NCBI RefSeq assembly: GCF_001302265.1
Contig: NZ_LHQM01000012.1
Coordinates: 1-63,754 of the forward strand
From: Streptococcus phocae
GTDB taxonomy: Bacteria > Bacillota > Bacilli > Lactobacillales > Streptococcaceae
Direction of reading: 5' to 3'
DNA length: 63,754 nucleotides
The notes beneath the pieces are model-generated. The model worked only from the letters and a program-made list of their open reading frames with translations. It did no database searches and was not told the DNA's origin. The translations under genes were made by a program, and so were the position numbers. Below are positions 29,816 to 40,616 of this stretch, in pieces (the stretch's first letter is position 1; each line of letters begins with the position of its first letter).

Positions 29816-31276
29816 ATGTATAAAGACGACAGTTTAACTCTCCACACTGATTTGTATCAAATCAATATGATGCAAGTTTACTTTGAACAAGGTATTCACA
29901 ATCGCAAGGCTGTATTTGAGATTTATTTCCGTAAAGAACCTTTTAATAATGGCTATGCCGTCTTTGCTGGGCTACAACGAATGGTCGACTATCTTAATCA
30001 TTTGACTTTTTCTGAGACTGATTTAGCCTACCTAGAAGATTTAGGCTACAACGCGGCTTTTCTAGATTACCTTAGGAACTTACGATTGCAATTAACGGTA
30101 CGCTCAGCTAAGGAAGGAGATTTGGTCTTTGCCAACGAACCTATCGTCCAAGTCGAAGGCCCGTTAGGCCAATGCCAATTGGTTGAAACGGCACTCCTTA
30201 ATATTGTCAATTTTCAAACATTGATTGCCACTAAAGCGGCTCGCATACGATCTGTTATTGCAGACGATCCTCTGTTAGAATTTGGCACTCGTCGCGCACA
30301 AGAAATGGACGCCGCTATCTGGGGAACAAGGGCAGCTGTTATTGGCGGAGCTGATGCAACCAGTAATGTACGCGCTGGAAAACTCTTTGACATCCCAGTT
30401 TCTGGGACGCATGCGCATGCTTTGGTACAAGCCTATGGCAATGATTATGATGCCTTTAAAGCCTATGCTACTACACATAAAGATTGTGTCTTCTTGGTCG
30501 ATACTTATGACACTCTAAAAGTAGGTGTTCCAACGGCCATTCGAGTCGCTAAGGAAATGGGAGATCGCATCAATTTTCTTGGTGTTCGTCTTGATTCTGG
30601 AGATCTAGCATATCTGTCTAAAAAAGTTCGTCAACAGTTGGATCAAGCAGGATTTACCCAGGCCAAAATCTATGCTTCTAACGATTTAGACGAAACCACA
30701 ATTCTGAATTTAAAAATGCAAGAGGCAAAAATTGACGTTTGGGGAGTTGGCACCAAGCTCATCACAGCTTATAATCAGCCTGCTCTAGGAGCTGTTTACA
30801 AATTAGTTTCTATTGAGGGAGCAGATGGGCAAATGCATGACACCATCAAGCTGTCAAACAACGCTGAAAAAGTGACAACGCCTGGTAAAAAACAAGTTTG
30901 GCGCATCACGAGCCGTGCCGATGGCAAATCTGAAGGAGACTATATTACCTTCACAGATATCGATGTTAATCAATTAACAGAAATCGAGATGTTCCATCCA
31001 ACTTACACTTATATGAACAAAACAGTTAAGGATTTTGAAGCTGTGCCGTTACTAGTAGACATTTTTGATAAAGGAGAGCTCGTTTACGAGTTACCTAGCT
31101 TAAAAGAGATCAAGGCATACGCTAGAAACGAATTTAAAAAATTATGGGATGAATACAAACGGGTGCTCAATCCTCAAGACTACCCAGTTGATTTGGCCCT
31201 TGATGTGCTTCAAAACAAGTTAGACTTAATTGAGAAAATCCGTCATGAAACCTATGAAAAGAGTGATCTTAAATGA
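29816..31276 (+). CDS. pncB: Nicotinate phosphoribosyltransferase
   Basis: Converts nicotinate and PRPP to nicotinate mononucleotide, the entry step of NAD salvage. 486 residues. Conserved stretches are [15 protein letters not shown] at the N-terminus, [20 protein letters not shown], and [15 protein letters not shown]. The promoter is an extended -10 (TGGTATAAT, 29777-29785). AAAGGAG ribosome binding site. It overlaps nadE by 4 nt (ATGA). The neighbourhood shows NAD made by salvage; no de novo genes are seen. Confidence 0.95.
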   Translation: MYKDDSLTLHTDLYQINMMQVYFEQGIHNRKAVFEIYFRKEPFNNGYAVFAGLQRMVDYLNHLTFSETDLAYLEDLGYNAAFLDYLRNLRLQLTVRSAKEGDLVFANEPIVQVEGPLGQCQLVETALLNIVNFQTLIATKAARIRSVIADDPLLEFGTRRAQEMDAAIWGTRAAVIGGADATSNVRAGKLFDIPVSGTHAHALVQAYGNDYDAFKAYATTHKDCVFLVDTYDTLKVGVPTAIRVAKEMGDRINFLGVRLDSGDLAYLSKKVRQQLDQAGFTQAKIYASNDLDETTILNLKMQEAKIDVWGVGTKLITAYNQPALGAVYKLVSIEGADGQMHDTIKLSNNAEKVTTPGKKQVWRITSRADGKSEGDYITFTDIDVNQLTEIEMFHPTYTYMNKTVKDFEAVPLLVDIFDKGELVYELPSLKEIKAYARNEFKKLWDEYKRVLNPQDYPVDLALDVLQNKLDLIEKIRHETYEKSDLK

Positions 31277-32097
31277 AGTTACAAGAAGATATCATTAACC
31301 AATTAGGTGTCAAAGTCACCATCAATCCTCATGAGGAAATCCGTCAATCGATAGACTTTCTCAAGGAATACTTGCGCAAGCATTCCTTTTTGAAAACCTA
31401 TGTTTTAGGGATTTCGGGAGGACAAGATTCCACATTGGCAGGAAAAATGGCGCAATTAGCTATTGAAGAATTGCGTGAAGAAACAGGCAATCAAAACTAC
31501 CAATTTATCGCAGTCCGCCTTCCCTATGGCATACAAGCAGACGAAGCAGATGCGCAAAAAGCCCTAGCCTTTATCCAACCAGATCGAACCCTGACGGTCA
31601 ATATTAAAACGGCAGTAGATGGACAGGTTCAGGCATTAAAAGAGGCGGGCCTTGAGGTGTCTGATTTTAACAAAGGAAATATCAAGGCGCGTCAGCGGAT
31701 GATTACCCAGTATGCCATCGCTGGGCAAGAAGCAGGAGCTGTTATTGGTACTGATCATGCTGCTGAAAACATCACTGGATTCTTCACTAAATTTGGAGAC
31801 GGCGGTGCAGACATCTTGCCTCTATTTAGGCTCAATAAGCGCCAAGGTAAAGCCTTGCTAAAGCATTTGCAAGCAGATTCATCCCTATACGATAAAGTGC
31901 CTACAGCTGATCTCGAAGATCAAAAGCCTGGCCTTGCTGATGAGGTAGCGTTAGGGGTCACTTACGATGACATTGATGATTACCTAGAAGGCAAACAAGT
32001 CTCTAAAGAAGCACAAGCAACCATAGAATCTTGGTGGTTCAAAGGTCAACACAAACGTCATTTACCGATTACCGTATTTGATCACTTTTGGAAATAA
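31273..32097 (+). CDS. nadE: NH3-dependent NAD+ synthetase
   Basis: Amidates nicotinate adenine dinucleotide to NAD+ using ATP and ammonia. 274 residues. The N-type ATP pyrophosphatase loop is [12 protein letters not shown] (about residues 46-57), with RLPYGIQ and [19 protein letters not shown] further on. There is no amidase domain, so it uses free ammonia. It overlaps pncB by 4 nt, which makes the two a translationally coupled NAD salvage operon; nadD would be elsewhere. Confidence 0.97.
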   Translation: MKLQEDIINQLGVKVTINPHEEIRQSIDFLKEYLRKHSFLKTYVLGISGGQDSTLAGKMAQLAIEELREETGNQNYQFIAVRLPYGIQADEADAQKALAFIQPDRTLTVNIKTAVDGQVQALKEAGLEVSDFNKGNIKARQRMITQYAIAGQEAGAVIGTDHAAENITGFFTKFGDGGADILPLFRLNKRQGKALLKHLQADSSLYDKVPTADLEDQKPGLADEVALGVTYDDIDDYLEGKQVSKEAQATIESWWFKGQHKRHLPITVFDHFWK

Positions 32098-32124
32098 TAC
32101 CAAGCATTAGATGGGTAAAAAAGC

Positions 32125-32171
32125 GGTCAAGCCGAGAGTTAAGTGTGATTAACTTTTTGCTTGACCTTTTT
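32125..32171 (+). terminator. Terminator after nadE
   Basis: GGTCAAGC (32125-32132) pairs with GCTTGACC (32159-32166) around an inner AGTTAA/TTAACT hairpin, then TTTTT. Confidence 0.85.
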
Positions 32172-32218
32172 ATCATAACCCATATAATAGAAAGTAATCT
32201 TACTATTTGGAGGACATT

Positions 32219-33553
32219 ATGTCAGAAATAACAAAGACATTTACAGATCATCTTTATGATCGCTATGAAGCTAACCCTAAATTTTCAGCAGTTGAAAATG
32301 CCGTTACTCATAATGGACTGTTGAAATCTTTAGAAACCAGACAAAGTGCAGTTGATAATGATTTTGTTTTTTCTATTGACTTGACCAAAGATAAAGTTTC
32401 CAATCAAAAAGCCTCAGGACGTTGTTGGATGTTTGCAGCTTTAAATACCTTCCGTCATAAATTGACATCAGAGTTAAAATTAGAGCATTTTGAACTGTCT
32501 CAAGCACACACCTTTTTCTGGGACAAATATGAAAAGTCAAACTGGTTTATGGAGCAAGTGATTGCGACTGCTGATAAAGAATTAACCAGTCGTAAGGTCA
32601 AATTTTTATTAGACACTCCTCAGCAAGATGGTGGTCAATGGGATATGGTTGTATCGCTTTTTGAAAAATATGGTGTTGTTCCAAAGAGTGTTTATCCTGA
32701 ATCAGTAGCATCAAGTAATAGCCGTGAACTTAATCAATATCTCAATAAGTTGTTACGACAAGATGCACAAATTCTTCGTGACGTCATTAATAGTGGTGCT
32801 GATGAGAAAGCGATTCAGGCTAAAAAAGAAGAGCTCCTTCAAGAAATTTTCAACTTTTTAGCCATGACACTAGGCTTGCCACCACGTCACTTTGATTTTG
32901 CCTTTCGTGATAAAGACAATGCCTACCATACGGAAAAAAACATTACCCCTCAAGCCTTTTTCGAGAAATATGTTGACTTGAACCTATCAGACTATGTGTC
33001 TGTTATTAATGCGCCAACAGCAGATAAACCTTATGGCAAATCATATACTGTTGAAATGCTAGGAAATGTTGTTGGCAGCAGAGATGTTCGCTACCTCAAC
33101 CTTGACATGAAGAGGTTTAAAGAACTTGCCATTAATCAGCTCAAATCTGGTGAGTCTGTTTGGTTTGGCTGTGATGTTGGTCAAGTATCTGACAGGCAAA
33201 AAGGTATTATGGCAATGAACACTTATGATTTTCAATCAAGTATGGATGTTCAACTGTCACAAGATAAAGCTGGTCGTTTGGACTACAGTGAGAGCTTGAT
33301 GACTCACGCCATGGTACTAACAGGAGTTGATTTAGATGCAGATGGAAATCCTATCAAGTGGAAAGTCGAAAACTCTTGGGGAGAAAAAGTAGGAGATAAA
33401 GGTTACTTTGTGGCATCTGACGCTTGGATGGATGAGTATACTTACCAAATCGTTGTGCGCAAGGAATTCTTAACGTCTCAAGAATTGGCAGCTTATGAGG
33501 CAGAACCTCAACTTTTAGCGCCGTGGGATCCAATGGGCGCATTGGCAAAATAA
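32219..33553 (+). CDS. pepC: Aminopeptidase C (bleomycin hydrolase family)
   Basis: Cytoplasmic papain-like cysteine aminopeptidase that trims peptides brought in by oligopeptide transporters. 444 residues. The catalytic triad is visible: Cys in KASGRCWMFAAL (about residue 70), His in LMTHAMVLTG, and Asn in VENSWGEK. The start is the ATG at 32219, with TTGGAGG 6 nt upstream. The -10 is TATAAT at 32183-32188. It is monocistronic between terminators and has no signal peptide. Confidence 0.96.
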   Translation: MSEITKTFTDHLYDRYEANPKFSAVENAVTHNGLLKSLETRQSAVDNDFVFSIDLTKDKVSNQKASGRCWMFAALNTFRHKLTSELKLEHFELSQAHTFFWDKYEKSNWFMEQVIATADKELTSRKVKFLLDTPQQDGGQWDMVVSLFEKYGVVPKSVYPESVASSNSRELNQYLNKLLRQDAQILRDVINSGADEKAIQAKKEELLQEIFNFLAMTLGLPPRHFDFAFRDKDNAYHTEKNITPQAFFEKYVDLNLSDYVSVINAPTADKPYGKSYTVEMLGNVVGSRDVRYLNLDMKRFKELAINQLKSGESVWFGCDVGQVSDRQKGIMAMNTYDFQSSMDVQLSQDKAGRLDYSESLMTHAMVLTGVDLDADGNPIKWKVENSWGEKVGDKGYFVASDAWMDEYTYQIVVRKEFLTSQELAAYEAEPQLLAPWDPMGALAK

Positions 33554-33562
33554 AAAATAACT

Positions 33563-33602
33563 AAAAACTTAGTTCTGTTTGTGACAGAGCTAAGTTTTTT
33601 TG
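33563..33602 (+). terminator. Terminator after pepC
   Basis: AAAAACTTAG..CTGT and ACAG..CTAAGTTTTT pair around a short loop and end in T's. Confidence 0.88.
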
Positions 33603-33641
33603 ATTGTTATGATGAATAGTTTGTTTGCAGCTCAAGAATTT

Positions 33642-33687
33642 AAAAAGCACCTTCGACGTTTTGTATCTAACGTCGAAGGTGCTTTTT
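33642..33687. terminator. Bidirectional terminator between pepC and pbp1A
   Basis: A perfect 19-bp inverted repeat: AAAAAGCACCTTCGACGTT (33642-33660) and its complement (33669-33687), with an 8-nt loop. It ends in five T on each strand and serves mainly pbp1A from the right. Confidence 0.93.
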
Positions 33688-33700
33688 GAGGTGTTATCTT

Positions 33701-35875
33701 TTACGGATTGGTTTTTGGTGTCTGATTAGATGGTGCGGTGCTATTGTTAGCATCAGTTGTCGTCGTGGTATCTGAGTTACTTTGTTCAGGGACCGTTTCA
33801 TGGCTAGTAGCTGTGTCACTTGACGCTGATGAGGAGCTGTTGCCATAAATATTATTATAGACAGAGCTAGTGTAATTACTGTTGCTTGTATAAGTGCCAC
33901 TCAGGTAAAGGAGACCACCGTTTCGGTAAAGTCCGCTTGGCATTGTCCAATCTTCACTATAGCCGTTTGTCAATGATAACATCATGCTGCGATAGACTTT
34001 AGCGGCGATTTCTAAGCCACTGCCATAAATCGGAGTCAGTCTGTTTTTATAACCAGTCCAGACAGACATGGCATATTTATCCGTATAGCCAACAAAGTTT
34101 TCGTCTGGTGCAAGGGTACCGACATAATCAGGATAAAGACCGTATTCTTGACCAATTTTAACCAATTCTTCATCGGTATAGTTGGAAGTACCTGTCTTAC
34201 CTGCTTGTGCGACACCAGGAATAGCAGCTGCAGTACCTGTACCATAGCTCAATACTGTTTTGAGCATGTCGGTCATCATGTAGGCGGTTGTTTCTTTCAT
34301 GGCACGCTTGCCTTTTTCTTCAAAGGTTTTGCTAGTGCCATCGCTAAATTCAATTTTGTTAACGTATTGTGGTTTGTAGTATATACCACCATTAGCAAAG
34401 GCAGCATAGGCAGCAGCCATTTTTTCACTACTAGCACCATATTGTGATTTTGAGCTACTGGTGTTGCTAGAAATTGCATTTGAATAATGCATTTCAGGAT
34501 AGTTAATGCCTAGTTGACCTAGGAAGTTTTGAGCGTATTTCAAACCAGCAGCCTCTAAGGCTCTAACGGCAGGGACGTTACGGGACTGCATAAGTGCTGT
34601 TTGGATAGTCATCCATCCATAGTATCTACGATCCCAGTTGTTTAGTTGAGTGTTTGTACCAGGCCAATAGTAGACAGAATCATTAGTAGCTTGGGCAGTT
34701 GAGTGGTAGGCACCAGACTCGATTGCTGGGGCATAAGCAGTAATAGGTTTCATGGTTGATCCCCAGTCACGGTCAGTGAGCACTGCTTGGTTAGTACCAA
34801 AAGAAACGTTGGCATCTTGATGTCTGCCACCTAATTGAGCAATGACATGACCATTGGTAACATCGATGATTGTTGAAGCCACTTGGAAATCATTATCTGG
34901 ATAGTAGACATAAGTATCCGTGTTGTAAATATCGTACAGGGTTTGTTGAGCTTCAGGGATAATATTGGTGTAAACTTTTAGCCCTGAGGTGAAAATATCT
35001 TTATTGGTTTCTTTTCTGACTTGTTCAATCACTTGTTTCAAGTAATTGTCCATGTATTTTGGATAGCTAGAGGTTTGTTGCAAAGGCAATAAACCTTCTG
35101 CCACAGGTGTAGCTACAGCAGCATCGTATTCGGCTTTCGTGATGTTTTTTTCAGCGTACATTTGCTGTAACACCAGGTTCCGACGACTCTGGGCAGATTC
35201 AGGTTGTGTATAAGGGTCATATTGGCTTGGTGCTTGAGGGATACCAGCTAATAAAGCGAGTTGGGCAAACGATAAATCTTTTAACTCTTTGCCATAGTAA
35301 GACTTGGCAGCAGTTAACATGCCATAGTTACCATTTCCCATGTAAACTTTATTGATATAGAAGGTCAGAATTTCTTGTTTGGTATATTTTCGCTCCATCT
35401 GCAAGGCTAGCCAAACTTCTTGGGCTTTACGCTTCAAGGTTTGGTCAGATTCATTGGTTGAAAAATAGGCTAACTTGATCAGCTGTTGATCAAGAGTAGA
35501 TCCTCCTTGGGTAGTTTTACTGGTCAAGTTATGAAACGCAGCACCCAAGATACGGTACAAGTCGACACCGCGATGGTTGAAAAAGCGTTTGTCTTCTATT
35601 GAAGTGATAGCGTTAACAAGGTTAATAGGAATACTATCAGCAGTAACGTTCTCACGTTTCTCAGACCCTAGGTCTGCGATTAATTTATTGTTGCTGTCAT
35701 AAACTAAGCTAGAATTGGTTGATTTGAGCTCAGCTTCAGAAAGCTTAGGTGCGCTAATAACGTAATAGGTGAATAATAAACCACCGATAATAACTGTTAC
35801 AATAATGAAACTAAGCAAAGCAGCAAGTGCTATCTTGAGTAATTTGAGGATTTTTGGATTTTTAATTGTAATCAC
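33701..35875 (-). CDS. pbp1A: Penicillin-binding protein 1A (bifunctional)
   Basis: Class A PBP with a glycan polymerase and a transpeptidase. 724 residues: membrane anchor at about 12-37, glycosyltransferase domain with [12 protein letters not shown] and GGSTLDQQL (about 95-135), transpeptidase with Ser373 in GSTMKP, then SRN in MQSRNVPAV, and KTGT. The C-terminal 60 residues are Ser/Thr/Asn-rich and disordered. It overlaps the upstream recU by 14 nt, the usual recU-pbp1A operon of Gram-positives. Confidence 0.97.
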   Translation of the reverse strand: MITIKNPKILKLLKIALAALLSFIIVTVIIGGLLFTYYVISAPKLSEAELKSTNSSLVYDSNNKLIADLGSEKRENVTADSIPINLVNAITSIEDKRFFNHRGVDLYRILGAAFHNLTSKTTQGGSTLDQQLIKLAYFSTNESDQTLKRKAQEVWLALQMERKYTKQEILTFYINKVYMGNGNYGMLTAAKSYYGKELKDLSFAQLALLAGIPQAPSQYDPYTQPESAQSRRNLVLQQMYAEKNITKAEYDAAVATPVAEGLLPLQQTSSYPKYMDNYLKQVIEQVRKETNKDIFTSGLKVYTNIIPEAQQTLYDIYNTDTYVYYPDNDFQVASTIIDVTNGHVIAQLGGRHQDANVSFGTNQAVLTDRDWGSTMKPITAYAPAIESGAYHSTAQATNDSVYYWPGTNTQLNNWDRRYYGWMTIQTALMQSRNVPAVRALEAAGLKYAQNFLGQLGINYPEMHYSNAISSNTSSSKSQYGASSEKMAAAYAAFANGGIYYKPQYVNKIEFSDGTSKTFEEKGKRAMKETTAYMMTDMLKTVLSYGTGTAAAIPGVAQAGKTGTSNYTDEELVKIGQEYGLYPDYVGTLAPDENFVGYTDKYAMSVWTGYKNRLTPIYGSGLEIAAKVYRSMMLSLTNGYSEDWTMPSGLYRNGGLLYLSGTYTSNSNYTSSVYNNIYGNSSSSASSDTATSHETVPEQSNSDTTTTTDANNSTAPSNQTPKTNP

Positions 35876-36470
35876 CGCCTAAAAAATTTTCTTCTATAAT
35901 ATCTAAATAAGGAACCTGTGGAAAAGCACCGATAGTTATCTCAAAACCATTTTTTCTGATATAATCGAGTGGCATTGATTTATTGCCATGATCAATGTGA
36001 TAAAAATCAATTAATGCTTTTGCAGGCAAATAATAGGTTTCCTTAAGGGTTGAAAAGTGCAACAAGACAAAACAAATTCCCTTTTGAGCCAAAACGGCGG
36101 ACATGTGTTCAATTTGATGCAAATGAAAGTTTTTCATAGGCATCGCTGTTTTTTGTCTGGTTTCTTTGGCTTCAAAATCAATATAATACCCTTTGTAAAC
36201 ACCGCAATAATCTGTGGTTGAGGCCTGTCTAAAATAAGCCTCAATAATTTTAGCACGGCTACGCTTAGGGTAATCTACTTTGACAATTTGTACGGGGGTT
36301 GGCTTTTTATGAATAACAGCCATCTGCCGCGATAGATAATAATCATTAGTGGCATTGATGGCAGCTTCAAAAGACATTCCTCGATTGGCAAAACTGATCG
36401 CCTTGGGCTTAACTTGCTTTTGAAAAGAGTTTGTTTTTTGTCGAATAAGATTATGAGGATAGTTAACCAT
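35862..36470 (-). CDS. recU: Holliday junction resolvase RecU
   Basis: A 202-residue endonuclease that resolves four-way junctions in recombination and segregation. Conserved features are the [18 protein letters not shown]-terminal helix, the metal site around [21 protein letters not shown] (Asp, Glu, Lys), and the FHLHQIEHM block. GGAG ribosome binding site just upstream. It is the first gene of a two-gene operon with pbp1A and is divergent from ypsA. Confidence 0.95.
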   Translation of the reverse strand: MVNYPHNLIRQKTNSFQKQVKPKAISFANRGMSFEAAINATNDYYLSRQMAVIHKKPTPVQIVKVDYPKRSRAKIIEAYFRQASTTDYCGVYKGYYIDFEAKETRQKTAMPMKNFHLHQIEHMSAVLAQKGICFVLLHFSTLKETYYLPAKALIDFYHIDHGNKSMPLDYIRKNGFEITIGAFPQVPYLDIIEENFLGGDYN

Positions 36471-36547
36471 TGTTCTCCTAACAACATCTACTTAATGGTA
36501 ATTTAAGCATTCTTATTATAACATATTTTTGGAAAGGAAAACATATA

Positions 36548-37069
36548 ATGACTGCTATTCTAGTAACAGGTTATCGAAACACTGAAATCGGTATCTTTAG
36601 CGATAAAGATCAACGCATTGAGGTTATCAAAAAGGCTATCAAAAGAGATTTCATTCACTTTTTAACACAAGGCGTAGAATGGTTTGTGTTTACGGGGAAC
36701 CTGGGATTTGAGTTTTGGGCATTAGAAGTTGCTAACGCTTTAAAAGCTGACTATCCCCTGAAAATAGCGACTATTTTTCCTTTTGAAACTCATGGCAGCC
36801 AATGGAATGCGGCAAACCAAGAAAAACTTGCAGTCTTTAAGGCTACTGACTTTGTTAAATACAGCTTTCCTCACTATGAAAACCCACAACAGTTTAAACA
36901 GTACAATGCTTTTTTGCTGAACAATACAGATGGAGCTTATGCTTTTTATGACGACGACAATGAGACAAACCTGAAATATTTAGTTGCTAATATGAAGTCT
37001 CATCAGCAATACCAATTGTCTTTTTTGACCTTTGAACAATTAAACGAGATAGCAACAGAAGAGTCATAA
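36548..37069 (+). CDS. ypsA: YpsA family protein (DUF1273, SLOG fold)
   Basis: A 173-residue protein of the DUF1273/YpsA family, placed in the SLOG nucleotide-binding superfamily. The [11 protein letters not shown] start and the [16 protein letters not shown] glycine loop are typical. In other Firmicutes YpsA affects cell division and sits next to gpsB and recU, as here; the ligand is unknown. GGAAAGG ribosome binding site. Confidence 0.9.
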   Translation: MTAILVTGYRNTEIGIFSDKDQRIEVIKKAIKRDFIHFLTQGVEWFVFTGNLGFEFWALEVANALKADYPLKIATIFPFETHGSQWNAANQEKLAVFKATDFVKYSFPHYENPQQFKQYNAFLLNNTDGAYAFYDDDNETNLKYLVANMKSHQQYQLSFLTFEQLNEIATEES

Positions 37070-37184
37070 ACTTTTAATCTCGTTTGGTATTTTAATACTT
37101 GCTTTTTACCTTGTTTTTCTGTATCATTAATAATAATATCAGAGGTTGGTATTTTAAAATGAGTGACCGTTCGGAGAGTATAGA

Positions 37185-37508
37185 ATGACAAGTATAATTT
37201 ATAGCCCAAAAGACATCTATGAGCAAGAGTTCAAGACTAGTATTCGTGGTTTTGATAAAAAAGAAGTGGACGAATTTCTTGATAACGTTATCAAAGATTA
37301 TGAAACTTATATCGCACAAATCGAGGCCTTGACAGCTGAAAATGAAGCCTTGAGAAAAGCTAAAAATCAAGCTAGAAATTCAATGCCTGGTGGCTCTCAA
37401 CCTGCTGTTGCTCAAACGAGAGTAACCCAGTCAGCGACCAATTTTGATATTTTGAAGCGTATTAGTCGATTAGAAAAAGAGGTCTTTGGAAAACAAATCA
37501 TAGAGTAA
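37185..37508 (+). CDS. gpsB: Cell division regulator GpsB
   Basis: A 107-residue DivIVA-like adaptor. The N-terminal lipid-binding domain reads [28 protein letters not shown], followed by a coiled coil (about residues 35-65), a linker, and a C-terminal helix (about 85-107) for oligomerisation. It links the divisome with class A PBPs and Stk in streptococci. The partners pbp1A and stk are both in this window. rnpB begins 9 nt after its stop. Confidence 0.94.
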   Translation: MTSIIYSPKDIYEQEFKTSIRGFDKKEVDEFLDNVIKDYETYIAQIEALTAENEALRKAKNQARNSMPGGSQPAVAQTRVTQSATNFDILKRISRLEKEVFGKQIIE

Positions 37509-37516
37509 CAATTGAC

Positions 37517-37894
37517 GTGCAATTTTCGGGTAATCGCGTAGTATTTTGATACTATGAGGAAAGTCCATGCTAGCACTGGCTGTGATGCCAGTAGTGTTTG
37601 TGCTAGGCGAAAAAATAAGCCTAGGGATGTGCTTGCACATTACGGCGAAAGAACTGGCTAAGTCTTTGATATGCCACAGTATTTCTGAAAGTGCCACAGT
37701 GACGCAGTTTTCATGGAAACGTGAGAAATGGAACGCGGTAAACCCCTCAAGCTAGCAACCCAAACTTTGGTAGGGGCACGGGATAGTTGGAAACGAACAA
37801 TCTATTCTGACTGTTTAAACAGTAGACAGATGATTACCGAAGGAATTAATACCTAGTTATTTCCTGAACAAAACATGGCTTATAGAAAATTGCA
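37517..37894 (+). ncRNA. rnpB: RNase P RNA (type B)
   Basis: The catalytic RNA that matures tRNA 5' ends. TGCAATTTTC near 37518 pairs with GAAAATTGCA near 37885-37894 to close helix P1. The conserved core GAGGAAAGTCCATGCTAGCAC lies near 37556, with GAAACGTGAGAAATGGAACG and the GGTAGGGGCACG blocks later on. The ends are set by P1 pairing, accurate to a few bases. A hairpin terminator follows directly. Confidence 0.95.
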
Positions 37895-37903
37895 TAATAG
37901 GTT

Positions 37904-37926
37904 AAGCTAGCATATGCTAGCTTTTA
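37904..37926 (+). terminator. Terminator after rnpB
   Basis: AAGCTAGCATATGCTAGCTT is a perfect palindrome with a T-rich tail. Confidence 0.85.
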
Positions 37927-37949
37927 TTTGATTAAAAAGAAAGATAAAC

Positions 37950-39110
37950 ATGAAAGAAAATTTTAAATTAGTAGCAACAGTAGCAGCAGGCTTAGAGTCG
38001 GTAGTTGGAAAAGAAGTCAAGGCACTTGGTTTTGACTGTCAGGTAGAAAATGGCAAAGTTTATTTCGAAGGGGACGTTGAGGCTATTGCTAAAACCAATC
38101 TTTGGCTACGAGCAGCTGACCGCATCAAGATTATTGTTGGTCAGTTTCCAGCAAAAACGTTTGAAGAATTGTTTCAAGGGGTTTTTGCATTGGATTGGGA
38201 GAATTACTTGCCATTAGGAGCTAAATTTCCTATTTCTAAAGCAAAGTGTGTGCGATCAACCTTGCATAATGAGCCGAGTGTTCAGTCAATCACCAAAAAA
38301 GCTGTGGTTAAAAAATTGCAAAAGCATTTCCACAGACCAGAAGGGGTTCCGCTTCAAGAAATTGGTGCCGAATTTAACATTGAGGTGTCTCTACTTAAAG
38401 ACCAAGCAACAATCATGATTGATACTAGCGGTTCTAGCTTGTTCAAGCGTGGTTACCGTATTCAAAAAGGCGGAGCTCCAATCAAAGAAAACATGGCAGC
38501 TGCTATCTTAGCACTATCAAACTGGTACCCAGACAAGCCTTTGGTTGATCCAACTTGTGGTTCAGGGACCTTTTGCATTGAGGCAGCTTTAATTGGAATG
38601 AACATTGCACCAGGATTTAACCGTTCTTTTGCCTTTGAAAGCTGGAATTGGGTAGACAAGGATGTTGTTCAAAAAGTTCGCGATGAAGCAGAACAAGCAG
38701 CCAATTATGACATTAAGTTGGACATTTCAGGCTTTGATATTGATGGGCGAATGATTGATATTGCTAAAAGCAATGCTCAAGAAGCGGGGCTTTCGGATGT
38801 GATCACATTCAAACAAATGCGTCTACAGGATTTCCAGACAGATAAACTAAATGGAGTCATCATTTCAAACCCTCCATATGGAGAAAGGTTGCTTGATGAC
38901 AAAGCAACTGACATTTTGTATAATGAAATGGGAACGATATTTGCAGCATTAAAAACATGGAGCAAATTCATTCTTGCAAGCGATGAACAGTTTGAGAAAA
39001 AATACGGCCAAAAAGCCGATAAAAAACGTAAGCTTTACAACGGTACTCTTAAAGTTGATTTGTATCAATTTTACGGAGAAAGGGTAAAACGTCATCTGAT
39101 AGAGAGGTAA
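37950..39110 (+). CDS. 23S rRNA methyltransferase with THUMP domain (RlmL/YpsC family)
   Basis: A 386-residue SAM-dependent N2-guanine methyltransferase: N-terminal THUMP RNA-binding domain (about residues 45-160), then a Rossmann domain with LVDPTCGSGTFCIEAALIG (SAM loop, about 205-220), FDIDGRMIDIA, and the catalytic ISNPPYGERL (about 305). It is the RlmL N-terminal-half type, without the fused RlmK domain. It precedes mapZ by 5 nt, so the two may be co-transcribed; both are typical of this streptococcal locus. Confidence 0.92.
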   Translation: MKENFKLVATVAAGLESVVGKEVKALGFDCQVENGKVYFEGDVEAIAKTNLWLRAADRIKIIVGQFPAKTFEELFQGVFALDWENYLPLGAKFPISKAKCVRSTLHNEPSVQSITKKAVVKKLQKHFHRPEGVPLQEIGAEFNIEVSLLKDQATIMIDTSGSSLFKRGYRIQKGGAPIKENMAAAILALSNWYPDKPLVDPTCGSGTFCIEAALIGMNIAPGFNRSFAFESWNWVDKDVVQKVRDEAEQAANYDIKLDISGFDIDGRMIDIAKSNAQEAGLSDVITFKQMRLQDFQTDKLNGVIISNPPYGERLLDDKATDILYNEMGTIFAALKTWSKFILASDEQFEKKYGQKADKKRKLYNGTLKVDLYQFYGERVKRHLIER

Positions 39111-39115
39111 AAAAC

Positions 39116-40561
39116 GTGTCAGAAGAAAGCAAAGATTTTGAATTAGAAGAGTCTCAAGCGCTAGGTTTGAAAGAAGCTCAAAAGCTAACAGTTGGTGAGG
39201 CCGTTCGCAAAGATTATGAATTAAAAGCTGGTATTACCAAAGATGATAGCATTTTGGACAAATATATCAAACAACACCGAGATGAGGTCTCATCTCAAAA
39301 GTTTGATACCAAATACTTAGATTTGGATACCGCGACTTTAGATAATTTTATTAAAAAGCAACGAGAAGAACTGGCTAAGTCTGGTCTAGTAACGAGCGAC
39401 GAAGTGATTCTTGATGAAGATCAGGATGTGCCTCAGGAGCCTGCCCTAGATACAGAAGATTTAACAGAAACAGTTGTTGCGACGGATCTTCCAATTCAAG
39501 AAGAACCTGTTATCATACCAGAAATGGTTCATCAAGCAGAAACACAAGAGCTAGATGAAGATGACAACAGTGGACTTTTGGGAAGCTCTCGAAAAGATTA
39601 CCATCGAAAAACTCCTAAAAAAGGACTATTGCTGGTTCTTTTAGGGGTATTAGTGATCATTTTAGTGTTGGTTTATTACAAGAGCCACTCAGCAAGCTCA
39701 AATAAGCAAATAGAAAAACCATCGCAGTCGTTATCAACTCAAAAGAGCAAGACAGCCAAAAAAGATGCCAAGCTAAAAGCTGAGGTCAAAGATTTTAACG
39801 AAAAGTATCAAGCTTTTTATACAGACGCCACAAAGACAAAACTCAAAAATAGTGAATTTGCTAAGTTGCCAGAACTCGAAACTGCCTTAAAAGCATTAAA
39901 GGGCTCTGCTTATTATCCTAAGGCTAAAGAACAGTTTGACACTTTGAAAAAGCAAGTAACAGCTATCCAGGCAGTCAATGAACAGTTTGTGACAGGTGTG
40001 ATTGTAGATGGGGAAAAAGTGGCAGCTGATGTGAAGCCAGGTGCTAATTTTGACCAGTTGGACAGCTCGACTTTGAGTACTGGAAGCGCGAGTCTTGATT
40101 CGCTCTTGCAATCAAGCATCACAGAGGGGCGTAAACAATTAACTGACAGGGCAGCTCAACCATCTAAAGAGCAGCAAACTCCCCAAGCGCAGGCACCTCA
40201 GGTGTCACCAGCTCCAAGTGAGCCAGTTTCGCCAGTTGTTGGCTATGGCATAACTAACTATGACCCATCAACGTTGCAAAGAGACTTGTCGCGTGTGCCA
40301 TATCATCAGGGCATGATTGCTGATAAGGGAAATCCAGCATGGGCATTTAACCCAGGTGTTTTGGAAAAAATTGTTGCGACGTCTCAGGCCAGAGGCTATA
40401 TTTCAGGTAATCTTTATATTTTAGAGCCTGTTAATATCATCAACGGCAATGGTTACTATAACATGTTTAAGCCTGATGGAACTTATCTATTTTCTATTAA
40501 CTGTAAGACAGGTTATTTCGTTGGAAATGCCAGAGGGCATTCAGACGCTTTGGATTACTAA
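39116..40561 (+). CDS. mapZ: Mid-cell-anchored protein Z (MapZ/LocZ)
   Basis: A 481-residue division-site marker of streptococci. The N-terminal cytoplasmic part (about 1-160) is acidic and is the FtsZ-binding and Stk-phosphorylated region in relatives. One membrane segment, GLLLVLLGVLVIILVLVYY, sits at about residues 164-182. The extracellular part has a helical domain, a Ser/Pro/Gln linker (about 345-375) and a C-terminal peptidoglycan-binding domain. The start is a GTG at 39116 with GAGAGG upstream. The rnpB-rlmL-mapZ order matches other streptococci. Confidence 0.92.
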   Translation: MSEESKDFELEESQALGLKEAQKLTVGEAVRKDYELKAGITKDDSILDKYIKQHRDEVSSQKFDTKYLDLDTATLDNFIKKQREELAKSGLVTSDEVILDEDQDVPQEPALDTEDLTETVVATDLPIQEEPVIIPEMVHQAETQELDEDDNSGLLGSSRKDYHRKTPKKGLLLVLLGVLVIILVLVYYKSHSASSNKQIEKPSQSLSTQKSKTAKKDAKLKAEVKDFNEKYQAFYTDATKTKLKNSEFAKLPELETALKALKGSAYYPKAKEQFDTLKKQVTAIQAVNEQFVTGVIVDGEKVAADVKPGANFDQLDSSTLSTGSASLDSLLQSSITEGRKQLTDRAAQPSKEQQTPQAQAPQVSPAPSEPVSPVVGYGITNYDPSTLQRDLSRVPYHQGMIADKGNPAWAFNPGVLEKIVATSQARGYISGNLYILEPVNIINGNGYYNMFKPDGTYLFSINCKTGYFVGNARGHSDALDY

Positions 40562-40581
40562 TGATGACTATTAAAACACCA

Positions 40582-40612
40582 AAAAAGACCCGTTCAAAGA
40601 ACGGGTCTTTTT
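40582..40612. terminator. Bidirectional terminator between mapZ and luxS
   Basis: AAAAAGACCCGTTC (40582-40595), loop AAA, GAACGGGTCTTTTT (40599-40612): perfect 14-bp stem with T tracts for both convergent genes. Confidence 0.93.
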
Positions 40613-40616
40613 ATGA

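Noticed and set aside
33642..33687. Possible insertion-sequence end or attachment site
   Set aside because: The perfect palindrome is flanked by T/A tracts and sits between convergent genes, so it is a terminator; no transposase or target duplication is seen.
37567..37755. 62-codon frame in the RNase P RNA
   Set aside because: Chance frame within a structural RNA gene.
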